From assembly GCF_000336935.1 (NCBI RefSeq), contig NZ_AOME01000051.1, forward strand, positions 122,022-186,021: a stretch of DNA of 64,000 nucleotides, given 5' to 3'. Positions 16,898 to 25,184 of this stretch are shown here, piece by piece (the stretch's first letter is position 1; the number at the start of each line of letters is the position of its first letter). The stretch is from Halococcus salifodinae DSM 8989 (lineage in GTDB: Archaea; Halobacteriota; Halobacteria; Halobacteriales; Halococcaceae). The position numbers were made by a program, and so were the translations under genes. The notes beneath the pieces are model-generated. The model worked only from the letters and a program-made list of their open reading frames with translations, made no database searches and was not told the DNA's origin.

Positions 16898-17473
16898 ATG
16901 GAGTACGTCGTGTGTGGCTGGCCCGAGGACGGCCCGACGCTCCGGCTCGACTACCGGCGGTTCAGCTACGCCGGGAAGTTCGTGATGTCCTCGACTGGAA
17001 AGGCCGTTGCCCGCGAGACGGACGCAGCCGTGAACGCGGGCAGCAGCGAGTTCGACGAGTGGGTCGTTGCAGCGGTCGCGTTCAACGAGGACCGCACCGA
17101 CCCGGACACGCTGTGGTTGCGGTATATCACCGTCCGGAACGACCGTCGTGGCGAGGGGATCGGCGCACGACTCGCGGCGTTCGCCGCCGAGCGGGCCGCG
17201 GTACGCGGCTACGAGCGCCTCCGGATCGCGGTCAACAACCCATTCGCCTACGAAGCGCTCCACAAGGCCGGGTTCGGCTACACCGGCCGGGAAACCGGGA
17301 TCGCCGAGCTCGTCCTCGAACGGCCCGCCGGCCGGCCGGCCGAGCGCTCGCGCACGGCCTACCAGACAGGGCTCGATATCTACCGCGATCGCGATCTCTC
17401 GGATGGTGAGCAGCGGTTTCTGGCATCGCGGAGCGACGCCGAGCCGCCGGCAGTGATCGAACCACCCGCGTGA
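16898..17473 (+). CDS. GNAT family N-acetyltransferase
   Basis: 191 residues. The acetyl-CoA-binding motif A is seen in LRYITVRNDRRGEGIGARLAAFAAERA (residues about 70-97), followed by AVNNPFAYEALHKAGFGYTG (motif B). The N-terminal part (EYVVCGWPEDGPTLRLDYRRFSYAGKFVMSSTGKAV) and the C-terminal tail (AYQTGLDIYRDRDLSDGEQRFL) are haloarchaeal-specific. The acetyl acceptor is unknown. It stands directly before the FEN1 gene, with a gap of about 80 nt. Confidence 0.85.
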   Translation: MEYVVCGWPEDGPTLRLDYRRFSYAGKFVMSSTGKAVARETDAAVNAGSSEFDEWVVAAVAFNEDRTDPDTLWLRYITVRNDRRGEGIGARLAAFAAERAAVRGYERLRIAVNNPFAYEALHKAGFGYTGRETGIAELVLERPAGRPAERSRTAYQTGLDIYRDRDLSDGEQRFLASRSDAEPPAVIEPPA

Positions 17474-17553
17474 TCGCGCGCTCGTTTCCGCCCCCACTCG
17501 ATCGCTGACCGGCTGTCGGGGGTTTCAAGCGACCTTCACCCGTACCGACGGCA

Positions 17554-18531
17554 ATGGGAAACGCAGACCTCCGCCAGCTCGCCGCGATCGAGCCGATCGC
17601 CTTCGCGGATCTTTCGGGTGCAACGGTAGCGATCGACGCTCACAACTGGCTTTACCGGTATCTCACCACGACAGTCAAGTGGACGAGCGACGCGGTCTAT
17701 ACGACGGCCGCGGGCGAAGAGGTCGCCAATCTGATCGGCGTCGTCCAGGGCCTCCCGAAGTTCTTCGAACACGACATCACCCCGGTGTTCGTCTTCGACG
17801 GTGGCGTCACCGACCTCAAGACCGACGAGGTCGAACGCCGGCGTGAACAGCGCGAGCAGGCCGAAGAACGCGCTGCCGAAGCGCGCGAGGCGGGCGACGC
17901 GGTCGAGGCTGCCAGACTGGAAGCTCGCACCCAGCGCCTCACCGACACGATCCACGAGACCACGCGCGAACTCCTCCGCCTGCTCGACGTTCCGGTCGTG
18001 GAAGCGCCCGCCGAGGGCGAGGCCCAGGCCGCCCACATGGCTCGCTCTGGAACCGTGGACTACGCCGGCAGCGAGGACTACGACACCCTCCTGTTCGGCG
18101 CACCACACACTCTCCGGGGGCTCACGGGCAAGGGCGACCCCGAGTGTATGGAGTTCGAGGCCACCCTCAAAGAGCACGACCTCACGTGGGAGCAGCTCGT
18201 CGACGTGGGCATCCTCTGTGGCACTGACTTCAACGAGGGCGTCTCGGGCGTCGGTCCGAAGACCGCAGTCAAACTCGTCCGCGAGCACGGCGACCTCTGG
18301 GCCGCGCTGGAGGCCGAGGATAGGTACGTCGAGAACGGCGATCTGATCCGAGAGCTGTTCTTGGACCCCGACGTGACCGACGCCGCGTTCGATACCGACA
18401 TCGAACCCGACCTCGACGCGGCACGCGAGTACGTGACCGGCGAGTGGGAGATACCCGAAGACGAGGTCGAACGCGGCTTCGAGCGGATCGAGGAGAGCGT
18501 CGTGCAGTCGGGACTCGACCGCTGGACCTGA
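17554..18531 (+). CDS. fen: Flap endonuclease 1
   Basis: A 325-residue structure-specific nuclease that removes 5' flaps in Okazaki-fragment maturation and base-excision repair. N-domain: [22 protein letters not shown] with the first metal Asp, and FVFDGG. Internal domain: [11 protein letters not shown] with acidic metal ligands and [10 protein letters not shown]. Helix-hairpin-helix: [21 protein letters not shown]. The last residues QSGLDRWT resemble a PCNA-interacting box (QxxLxxWF), with Thr where an aromatic residue is usual. Length is normal for archaeal FEN1. Confidence 0.95.
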   Translation: MGNADLRQLAAIEPIAFADLSGATVAIDAHNWLYRYLTTTVKWTSDAVYTTAAGEEVANLIGVVQGLPKFFEHDITPVFVFDGGVTDLKTDEVERRREQREQAEERAAEAREAGDAVEAARLEARTQRLTDTIHETTRELLRLLDVPVVEAPAEGEAQAAHMARSGTVDYAGSEDYDTLLFGAPHTLRGLTGKGDPECMEFEATLKEHDLTWEQLVDVGILCGTDFNEGVSGVGPKTAVKLVREHGDLWAALEAEDRYVENGDLIRELFLDPDVTDAAFDTDIEPDLDAAREYVTGEWEIPEDEVERGFERIEESVVQSGLDRWT

Positions 18532-18626
18532 AACCAGCTGTGGCAAGTGCCGCCAGTCGGGCTATCGATACCGCGTGTGAGTGAGCCCGTCAGTACTCGT
18601 GAAAACCGACCACGACGAAGTGTGGT

Positions 18627-19163
18627 CTACAAATCGGCAGTGGAAACCGTCATTCGACGACGGTGCGTCTCGAAGCCGAGATTCTCGTAGAAGCCGATGG
18701 CGCGCTCGTTGTCGGCATCGACATCGAGGGCGAGCTCCGCACAGCCTGCCTCACGTGCTCGCTCCGTGGCGCGGTCGATCAGCCGTCGGCTGAGACCCGT
18801 ACCGCGGTAGGGCTCGCGGACGTAGATATCCCCGACGACCAGTCGATCCGGACGATCGAAGACCGAAGATGCTTCGTCGATCTCGGTCGTGACGAAACCG
18901 ACGAAGTCGCCGTCGGTGGTGGCGAGGTCGGCGTCGTTGCCCGCGCCGTCGGTCGGCGAGTCGTCGACGGCGACCCACGCCCGGTAGCCCGCTTCGTCGA
19001 GCCGGTCGAGTCGGAACGCCGTCTCCTCGGCGACGAGATCGACGTCCTCGGCGAGCGCGTGGCGGTCGACGATCGCTTCGAGGTCGTGGTGGAAGGGGAT
19101 CCACAGCTCCTCGACGTAGCGACGGACGGCGGGTTCGTCGGCTGGAAGCCGGCGGAGTTTCAT
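18627..19163 (-). CDS. GNAT family N-acetyltransferase
   Basis: 178 residues from the ATG at 19161-19163, which lies 26-33 nt downstream of a GTATATAC element (leaderless). The acetyl-CoA motif is VVGDIYVREPYRGTGLSRRLIDRATERAREAGCAELALDVDADNERAIGFYENLGF. The N-terminal half (MKLRRLPADEPAVRRYVEELWIPFHHDLEAIV) is typical of haloarchaeal GNAT proteins. The substrate is unknown. Confidence 0.88.
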   Translation of the reverse strand: MKLRRLPADEPAVRRYVEELWIPFHHDLEAIVDRHALAEDVDLVAEETAFRLDRLDEAGYRAWVAVDDSPTDGAGNDADLATTDGDFVGFVTTEIDEASSVFDRPDRLVVGDIYVREPYRGTGLSRRLIDRATERAREAGCAELALDVDADNERAIGFYENLGFETHRRRMTVSTADL

Positions 19164-19188
19164 GTGTACCCATCGAGCGATCGCCGAG

Positions 19189-19196
19189 GTATATAC
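19189..19196 (-). promoter_or_regulatory. TATA element of the GNAT gene at 18627-19163
   Basis: GTATATAC, a palindrome, at 26-33 nt from the ATG at 19163 on the minus strand. Confidence 0.55.
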
Positions 19197-19332
19197 GTCG
19201 TGGATCGCCAGAATCAGCGTTGTAAGCGCTCGACAGCCCCGCTTCGAACTCGTCACGAGACGTCGGTCGCCGGCAGTGATCTCGCCACGAGCGACCTGAA
19301 GCGTTTTGCCGCTGGCTCACGCCCGTTCGGAC

Positions 19333-19584
19333 ATGGACACCACCGAAGTCGAGCGACTCATCGAATCCGGGATCAAGGATGCAGACGCCACCGTCACCCA
19401 GCCACGCGGCGAGGACGACGACCATCTCGCCGCCGTCGTCGTCGCACCGGCCTTCGAGGACGAGACGCTCGTCGCACAGCACGAGCAGGTCTACGACGCG
19501 CTCGGCGAGCATATGACGACCGATATCCACGCGCTCGAACTCAAGACCTACACTCCCGAGGAGTACGCCGAACGCAGCGCCTGA
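19333..19584 (+). CDS. BolA family protein
   Basis: 83 residues from ATG 19333. The BolA fold is recognisable: MDTTEVERLIESGIKDADATVTQPRGEDDDHLAAVVVAPAFEDETLVAQHEQVYDAL, with the conserved HLAAVVVAPAFEDxxLVxQHxxVYxAL core and a C-terminal IHALELKTYTPEEY. BolA proteins work with monothiol glutaredoxins in iron-sulfur handling. No glutaredoxin gene is adjacent. It lies divergently from a GNAT gene and about 115 nt before fumarase. Confidence 0.88.
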   Translation: MDTTEVERLIESGIKDADATVTQPRGEDDDHLAAVVVAPAFEDETLVAQHEQVYDALGEHMTTDIHALELKTYTPEEYAERSA

Positions 19585-19698
19585 TCGGGACGGACTGCCG
19601 AGACGGATCCGTACCAGCGGTGACGGCAGTCGGGTGGTCACGACGAGCGCGTGACCGCTTCCCGTGAGTTTTACCAACCCCGGCGCAAAGCGGGGTGC

Positions 19699-21111
19699 AT
19701 GAGCGATCAGGACACCCGCACCGAGGCAGACAGTCTGGGCGAGATGGACGTCCCCGCGGACGCCTACTGGGGGGCACAGACCCAGCGTGCGGTCGAGAAC
19801 TTCCCGATCAGCGGGATCGGGTTCGATCGGCGGTTCGTTCGCGCGCTCGGGATCGTGAAGAAGGCCGCCGCACAGACCAACCGCGACCTCGATCTGATCG
19901 ACGACGAAACCGCAGAAGCGATCGTCGCGGCAGCCGAGGAGGTCATGGCCGGTGAGCACGACGGCCAGTTCCCGGTCGATATTTTCCAGACGGGATCGGG
20001 GACCTCCACGAACATGAACGCCAACGAGGTGATCGCGAACCGCGCGAGCGAGATCCAGGGCGACGAGGTTGGATCGCGGGCGGTCCACCCGAACGACGAC
20101 GTCAACTTCGGCCAGTCCTCGAACGACGTGATCCCGACGGCGATGCACGTCGCCACGCTCGAATCGATCGAGCGCGATCTCGTGCCCGCGCTCGAACGCC
20201 TCCGGACGGCGCTCGGCGAGAAGGAAGCCGAGTTCGACACCGTTGTCAAAACGGGGCGGACTCACCTTCAGGATGCCACCCCCGTCAGACTGGGCCAGGA
20301 GTTCGGCGGCTACCGGGCCCAGATCGACAAGGGAATCACCCGCGTGAACAAGACCACGCGCAATCTCTCGGAGCTCGCGCTCGGCGGGACCGCGGTCGGC
20401 ACGGGATTGAACACCCATCCCGAGTTCCCCGCGCGCGCGGCCGAACGCATTTCCGGAGAAACAGGATTACCGTTCGAGGAGGCCACCGACCACTTCGAGG
20501 CCCAGGCCGCCCACGACGCGATGGCGGAAGCCCACGGCGCGCTCCGCACGGTGTCGGGGTCGCTCAACAAGATCGCCAACGATCTCCGACTCTTGGCGTC
20601 GGGCCCCCGCAACGGGCTCGGCGAGATCGACCAGCCCGAGAACCAGCCCGGCTCGTCGATCATGCCCGGGAAGATCAACCCCGTCGTCGCCGAGGCCGTG
20701 AATCAAGTTCACGTCCAGGTCGTCGGCAACGACGCCGCGGTGTCGACCGGCGCGGCGAACGGCCAGATCGATCTGAACCTCTACAAACCCGTCATCGCTC
20801 ACAACACCCTCCAGTCGATCGCGCTGCTCGCGAACGCCAGCGAGACCTTCGCCGAGAAGTTCGTCGATAACCTCGAAGCCAACCGCGAGCACTGCGAGGA
20901 GCAGGTCGAGCAGAGCATGGCGCTCGCGACCGCGCTGAACGCCCACATCGGCTACGACAAGGCGAGCGAGGTGGCGAAAGAAGCACTCAAAGAGGACAAG
21001 ACCGTGCGCGAGGTCGTCGTCGAGAAGGGGTATCTCGACACCGAAGAAGCCGACGAGGTCCTCGATGCGCGCGCGATGACCGAACGCGGGATTCCGGGCC
21101 GCGAAGAGTAG
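19699..21111 (+). CDS. fumC: Fumarate hydratase class II
   Basis: A 470-residue TCA-cycle enzyme that interconverts fumarate and malate. The N-terminus has GEMDVPADAYWGAQTQRAVENFPISG. Conserved regions: FQTGSGTSTNMNANEVIANRA, GRTHLQDATPVRLGQEFGGY, and the superfamily signature GSSIMPGKINPV with Ser319-Ser320 in the catalytic loop. Length and motifs distinguish it from aspartase and argininosuccinate lyase. ATG 19699 is chosen because family sequence starts there; the upstream frame is not conserved-looking. Confidence 0.95.
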   Translation: MSDQDTRTEADSLGEMDVPADAYWGAQTQRAVENFPISGIGFDRRFVRALGIVKKAAAQTNRDLDLIDDETAEAIVAAAEEVMAGEHDGQFPVDIFQTGSGTSTNMNANEVIANRASEIQGDEVGSRAVHPNDDVNFGQSSNDVIPTAMHVATLESIERDLVPALERLRTALGEKEAEFDTVVKTGRTHLQDATPVRLGQEFGGYRAQIDKGITRVNKTTRNLSELALGGTAVGTGLNTHPEFPARAAERISGETGLPFEEATDHFEAQAAHDAMAEAHGALRTVSGSLNKIANDLRLLASGPRNGLGEIDQPENQPGSSIMPGKINPVVAEAVNQVHVQVVGNDAAVSTGAANGQIDLNLYKPVIAHNTLQSIALLANASETFAEKFVDNLEANREHCEEQVEQSMALATALNAHIGYDKASEVAKEALKEDKTVREVVVEKGYLDTEEADEVLDARAMTERGIPGREE

Positions 21112-21499
21112 CGCGCTCTCGGTTCTGTCCCCACTATCGGTTGCCGTCCGCGACCGATCCACCAGTGGCCGGTGACGAGACCCGTTCAGTATCGGCGATG
21201 ACGAGGATCGATTCCACAGCGGAGCCTCGGGACGAGCGTCCTCCTCCGGCGATGGCCGGCGATTCACCGGTATCGTTCGCTCCGCACTCCACAGAAACAC
21301 CTCGTCGACGGTAGTTTCCGTCGTCGTTCGACGAACACTGAACCACCACATCGCCGTGGAACGAGTCGTCTGCAAGCAACGCCCTTAGGTGGCAAGCGAC
21401 CTGCCATACTGTTGTCAGAGTCACTGCGGCGATGGATGGCGGAAAATCCCGGTTGCGGCGCGGACTGTAGTGCGAGCGATCGACGTTCTTGGAGAAAAC
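21112..21499. other. Intergenic stretch, no gene seen
   Basis: 388 nt between fumarase and the Nramp-like gene. Open frames exist on both strands, but none has acidic composition or a known motif. No clear TATA, hairpin or repeat was found. Confidence 0.4.
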
Positions 21500-22774
21500 A
21501 TGTCAGGTACTACTACATCGTATCGAGAGCGGGTTCGTGACACGACGTCCGGCTTCTTCCAGCAGTACGGGCTGGCGTTCGTGATGGTTGCTAGCTACTT
21601 CGGCTCCGGATCGATATTCATCGCCAGTTCGGCCGGCGTCCGGTTCGGGTATGCGTTGCTGTGGGCGGTCGTCGGTGCAGCGTTGCTCGGCTTCATGGCA
21701 CAGGACATGAGCGCCCGGCTCGGCATCTTCGGCGAGCCGCTGATGGTGTTCGTGCGGAAGAAGCTCGGCGGACGGATCGCGACCGTGCTCGCCGTCGTCC
21801 TGTCGAGCGGTTGTTTGCTCTGGGCGTTCGAGCTGACCGCTGCGGTCGGGAAAGGACTCTCGCTGCTGGTCGGTGGCGCGGTCGGCTGGATGCCGCTCGC
21901 CGTCCTCACGGGATTTGCTGCCGTCGCCGTCGGCCTGTTGAACTACGAGGGCATCGAGCAGCTGATGACTGCGATGATGATCGGACTGCTGGTCGTCTAT
22001 CTCTTCGTCACCGGCACGACCGCCCCGCCGCTATCGGCGATCGCCACCGGGTTCGTGCCGAGCGTTCCCGGTGTCGGCGCGCTCACGCTCGTGGCGTCGA
22101 TTCTCGGCACGACCGCGCTCTGGCCCAACTTCTTCCTCGAATCGAACCTCGTCGCGGAGAAAGGCTGGTCCGGACGATCGGACATCACCCCGATGCGGCG
22201 GGATCTCGGGATCGGTTACGCGGTCGGCGGGATCACCACGATCGCAATCTTGGTCCTCGCGGCCGCCGTCCTCCGGCCGGCGGGCTACACCGAACTCGAG
22301 ACGTTTCTCACCCCGGGACGCGCGCTCGGGAACGTCATTGGCGAGTGGGCGCGAACGGTGTTCCTGGTCGGCGCGGTCGCTGCGGCGTTCAACAGCATCA
22401 TCCCGATCATGTGGACGCCGTCGTATCTCTTCCAGCACGCCCGCGGAACCGAGGCCGATTCGGCCTCCCGGAGCTTCAAAGCCATCTACGCACTTCTCGT
22501 CAGTATCAGCGGCCTCTCGCCGCTGATCACGATATTCTTCGGTCTCGGCGTGATCGACATGATCATCCTCTTCCCGGCGTACAACGCCATCGTCGGGCTC
22601 CCGATCACGGCCGCACTGCTGTTCTGGGCGGTCAACGACGAGAACACGATGGGCGAGCACCGAAACACACGCTTGCTCTCGGTTCTCAACGCCGCACTCG
22701 TCGTGTTAGCGGTCGTGTCAGCGACGACCTCGCTGCCGGGCGTCGTCGACGCACTCCTCTCCGGGGGGCTTTAA
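21500..22774 (+). CDS. Nramp/APC-fold transporter, divergent, lacking canonical metal motifs
   Basis: 424 residues with about 11 hydrophobic helices and the Nramp-family layout: SYFGSGSIFIASSAGVRFGYALLW in TM1, LLGFMAQDMSARLGIFGEPL in TM2, NYEGIEQLMTAMM in TM4-5, LGTTALWPNFFLESNLVAEKGW in TM6. In canonical Mn2+/Fe2+ Nramps TM1 carries DPGN and TM6 carries MPH. Here these positions read GSGS and WPN. Metal selectivity is therefore probably changed, as in the Nramp-related Mg2+ carriers or non-metal members. Start chosen at ATG 21500, where family-like sequence begins. It is monocistronic. Confidence 0.75.
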   Translation: MSGTTTSYRERVRDTTSGFFQQYGLAFVMVASYFGSGSIFIASSAGVRFGYALLWAVVGAALLGFMAQDMSARLGIFGEPLMVFVRKKLGGRIATVLAVVLSSGCLLWAFELTAAVGKGLSLLVGGAVGWMPLAVLTGFAAVAVGLLNYEGIEQLMTAMMIGLLVVYLFVTGTTAPPLSAIATGFVPSVPGVGALTLVASILGTTALWPNFFLESNLVAEKGWSGRSDITPMRRDLGIGYAVGGITTIAILVLAAAVLRPAGYTELETFLTPGRALGNVIGEWARTVFLVGAVAAAFNSIIPIMWTPSYLFQHARGTEADSASRSFKAIYALLVSISGLSPLITIFFGLGVIDMIILFPAYNAIVGLPITAALLFWAVNDENTMGEHRNTRLLSVLNAALVVLAVVSATTSLPGVVDALLSGGL

Positions 22775-23185
22775 CCACCGCTCGCGCTCGGGTCGTGGGC
22801 GTGTCCCGGTTCGTGAGAGCTGGTATGCGGAATCGATCATGGGTGCGTCGATGCGGGCGAGCACCCGCTTGAGAACGTGCTGTGCTCTCGATTCGGTGGC
22901 GTCGGTATCGTTATTTCGATCGGCGTTAGCGACTGTTCCGTCGTGGCGGTCGGCTCCAATCATTCTCTTGGTCGACGTCCGCTGCGTACTGAGTGCGGAC
23001 ATTTGAACGTTCTGGCAGTGGGCAGCGATGGACAGTGACGGGTCGGGATTTCGGAAACAGCCTGCTATTGCTCGGTGAGAGTTACTCTGGCGGCCGGTTC
23101 AACCGATACATTCTGTTCTCGTCGGCATCGTCCCTTCCGTCCCGTCGAAACAGCGTTCCGGATGACGGCACGCTACGCCGAAGAT
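22775..23185. other. Convergent intergenic stretch, no gene seen
   Basis: 411 nt between the 3' ends of the Nramp-like and nitroreductase genes. It is less GC-rich around 22890-22930 and 23040-23110. No frame with protein-like composition, terminator hairpin or repeat is obvious. Confidence 0.4.
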
Positions 23186-23833
23186 TCAGCTCGGTGTGAA
23201 GTCGCCAGCGAAGACGATCTCGTCGAGATCCTTGCGCTGGTTCGGGTGTTCGCCGTCATCGGCGTCGCCCGGAGCGATCGCGTCCTCGTCGCGTTCGCCG
23301 ATGGCCGTCATCGCCTCGACCGCGTACTCGTCGGTGAGATCGAACAGTTCGGCGGCTGCGTCGTAGTCGAACCCCTGCATCCCGTGGACGACGAGACCAC
23401 GGCGCGCCCCCTCCAGCGCGAGATTTTCCGTTGCTGCGCCGGTGTCGAAGGAGTGGGTGGGCGCAGGCTCGCCGTTGTGGTCGAACGTGGTTTTCGAGAG
23501 CACGACGACGAGCGCCGCGGCGTCGGTCGCCCACTCGCGGTTGCCTTCGGCGAGCAGATCCACGAAATCGTCCCACGGATCGTCGTCCGGCGTCGCGTAG
23601 ACGAACCGCCAGTGTTGGTTGTTGTACGACGACGGGGCCCACCGGGCGGCCTCGAACAGCGCGAGGAGATCGTCCTCCGGCAGCGTGTCGCCGGTCATCG
23701 ACCGCGGCGACCACCGGTTGACGAACAGCGGATCGATATCGTATGCGGGATCGCGGTGTTCGTCGACCGGGTCGCGGAGGCCGTCGACGGTCGAACCGTC
23801 GAACTCGCTGTCGCTATCGCTTTGCTGTTGCAT
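23186..23833 (-). CDS. Nitroreductase family protein (FMN-dependent)
   Basis: 215 residues from the ATG at 23831-23833. Family features: NRWSPRSMTGDTLPEDDLLALFEAARWAPSSYNNQHWRFVYA (FMN phosphate and ring binding), DTGAATENLALEGARRGLVVHGMQGFD, and IGERDE near the C-terminus. Members reduce nitro compounds, quinones or flavins with NAD(P)H. The Gln/Ser/Asp-rich start (MQQQSDSDSEFD) looks like a disordered tail. Confidence 0.9.
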   Translation of the reverse strand: MQQQSDSDSEFDGSTVDGLRDPVDEHRDPAYDIDPLFVNRWSPRSMTGDTLPEDDLLALFEAARWAPSSYNNQHWRFVYATPDDDPWDDFVDLLAEGNREWATDAAALVVVLSKTTFDHNGEPAPTHSFDTGAATENLALEGARRGLVVHGMQGFDYDAAAELFDLTDEYAVEAMTAIGERDEDAIAPGDADDGEHPNQRKDLDEIVFAGDFTPS

Positions 23834-23934
23834 CGATATACGACAAGAGACGTCACACACGGACAAACCTACCGAACGGCAAATCGAGTGCTCGATGGAT
23901 GACAGCAGTTTCGCGAGACAGGACGAATCAGCGG

Positions 23935-25080
23935 TCAGCGCTGGCGGTAGATCAGGTTGCGCTGGATCGCGTTCGCGCCCTCGTAGATCACCGGGATCCG
24001 ACAGTCGCGGTAGACACGAGCGATCCGGTTTTCGGTCAGCACCGACCGACCGCCGTGGAGCTGCATCCCACGCTCGGCACATTCGACGGCAGCCTCGGTG
24101 GAGTTGGCCTTGGCGAGCGCAGCCCAGTAGCCTGCGTTGTCCTGATCTGCCACTTTGCCGGCGGCGCGCCAGTTGAGTGCGCGGGCGCGCTCGAATTCGA
24201 TGAGCATGTCCGAGAGGTCGTGCTGGACGGCTTGGAACTCGCTCACGTCCCGGCCGAACGCTTCGCGGTCGTGGACGAACTCCCACGCCTCCTCGATGGC
24301 GGCCGCAGCGAGACCCAACCCGTGGCCGCCGACGACGATCCGGCCGTGGTTGAAAAACTCCGCGAGCATGTAGAAGCCGGTGCCCTCGTTACCGACGAGG
24401 TTTTCCTCGGGGATCCGGCAGTCGTCGAGTTCGATGTGGCCCTGCTTGGAGGCGCGAAAGCCCATCTTCTCGGGGATGTGTTCGGCGTCGTAGCCGGGTG
24501 CGTCGGTCGGGACGATGAACATCGAGTAGTTCGAGTAGCGATCGTCCGAGTCGCCGGTTTTGGCGTAGAGAGTGAGCCACTCGGCCTCGACCGCGTTGCC
24601 GACCCAGTACTTCTCGCCATTCAGCACCCACTCGTCGCCGTCCTTTTCCGCGCTCGTGGTCATCCCCGCGAGGTCGCTGCCGGTCTGGGGTTCCGAGACT
24701 GCGAGTCCGGTGATCTGGTCGCACTCGGCGACCGGGCGGAGGAACTCCTCGTGCTGGTCGTCGTTGCCGTACTTCTCGACGATCTCGGCCCCGAAACTCG
24801 CGAGCTGGAGCGTGAGCGCGATCCCGGCGTCCGCACGATAGAACTCCTCGGCGATCGCGAGCATTGCTTCGAGGCCGAGATCGCGGCCGCCGAGCTCCTC
24901 GCCGATGTCCTGGGCCACGAGGCCCGCGTCCTGGCCGGCTTCGAGGATCTCCCACGGGTACTCGCCGGTTCGGAAGTACTCCTCGGCGTTGGGGGCGATG
25001 TGCTCGTCAGCGAACTCACGGGCCTCGGCTTTGACCTCGCGTGCGTGCTCGGGCACGATCGACTCGTCGAGTAGCTCCAT
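23935..25080 (-). CDS. Acyl-CoA dehydrogenase
   Basis: A 381-residue FAD enzyme for the first step of acyl-CoA beta-oxidation or amino-acid-derived acyl-CoA oxidation. N-terminal helical domain: PEHAREVKAEAREFADEHIAPNAEEY. FAD-binding middle domain: ITGLAVSEPQTGSDLAGM and WVLNGEKYWVGNA. C-terminal domain: QLHGGRSVLTENRIARVYRDCRIPVIYEGANAIQRNLI, where the Glu in IYEGANAIQ is the catalytic base. It lies on the same strand as, and about 105 nt after, an acyl-CoA ligase gene, so the pair probably activates and oxidises the same kind of acid. Confidence 0.94.
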   Translation of the reverse strand: MELLDESIVPEHAREVKAEAREFADEHIAPNAEEYFRTGEYPWEILEAGQDAGLVAQDIGEELGGRDLGLEAMLAIAEEFYRADAGIALTLQLASFGAEIVEKYGNDDQHEEFLRPVAECDQITGLAVSEPQTGSDLAGMTTSAEKDGDEWVLNGEKYWVGNAVEAEWLTLYAKTGDSDDRYSNYSMFIVPTDAPGYDAEHIPEKMGFRASKQGHIELDDCRIPEENLVGNEGTGFYMLAEFFNHGRIVVGGHGLGLAAAAIEEAWEFVHDREAFGRDVSEFQAVQHDLSDMLIEFERARALNWRAAGKVADQDNAGYWAALAKANSTEAAVECAERGMQLHGGRSVLTENRIARVYRDCRIPVIYEGANAIQRNLIYRQR

Positions 25081-25184
25081 ACCCTCGATGGGAGCGCGAC
25101 GCCCAAATAGGTCGCGTAAACCGGAAACCGTGCGCCGAGGGTTGTTCGGGTTGCTGCTCCGCTGCTCCGTCACCGCGGTGACGG

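Noticed and set aside
21385-21405. Possible third metal box upstream of the Nramp-like gene (TTAGGTGGCAAGCGACCT)
   Set aside because: The half-sites are not symmetric over the TTAGG/CCTAA core and lie about 100 nt from the start codon.
22718-23002. Minus-strand frame of 94 codons in the convergent gap
   Set aside because: It overlaps the end of the Nramp-like gene and has no haloarchaeal composition or motif.
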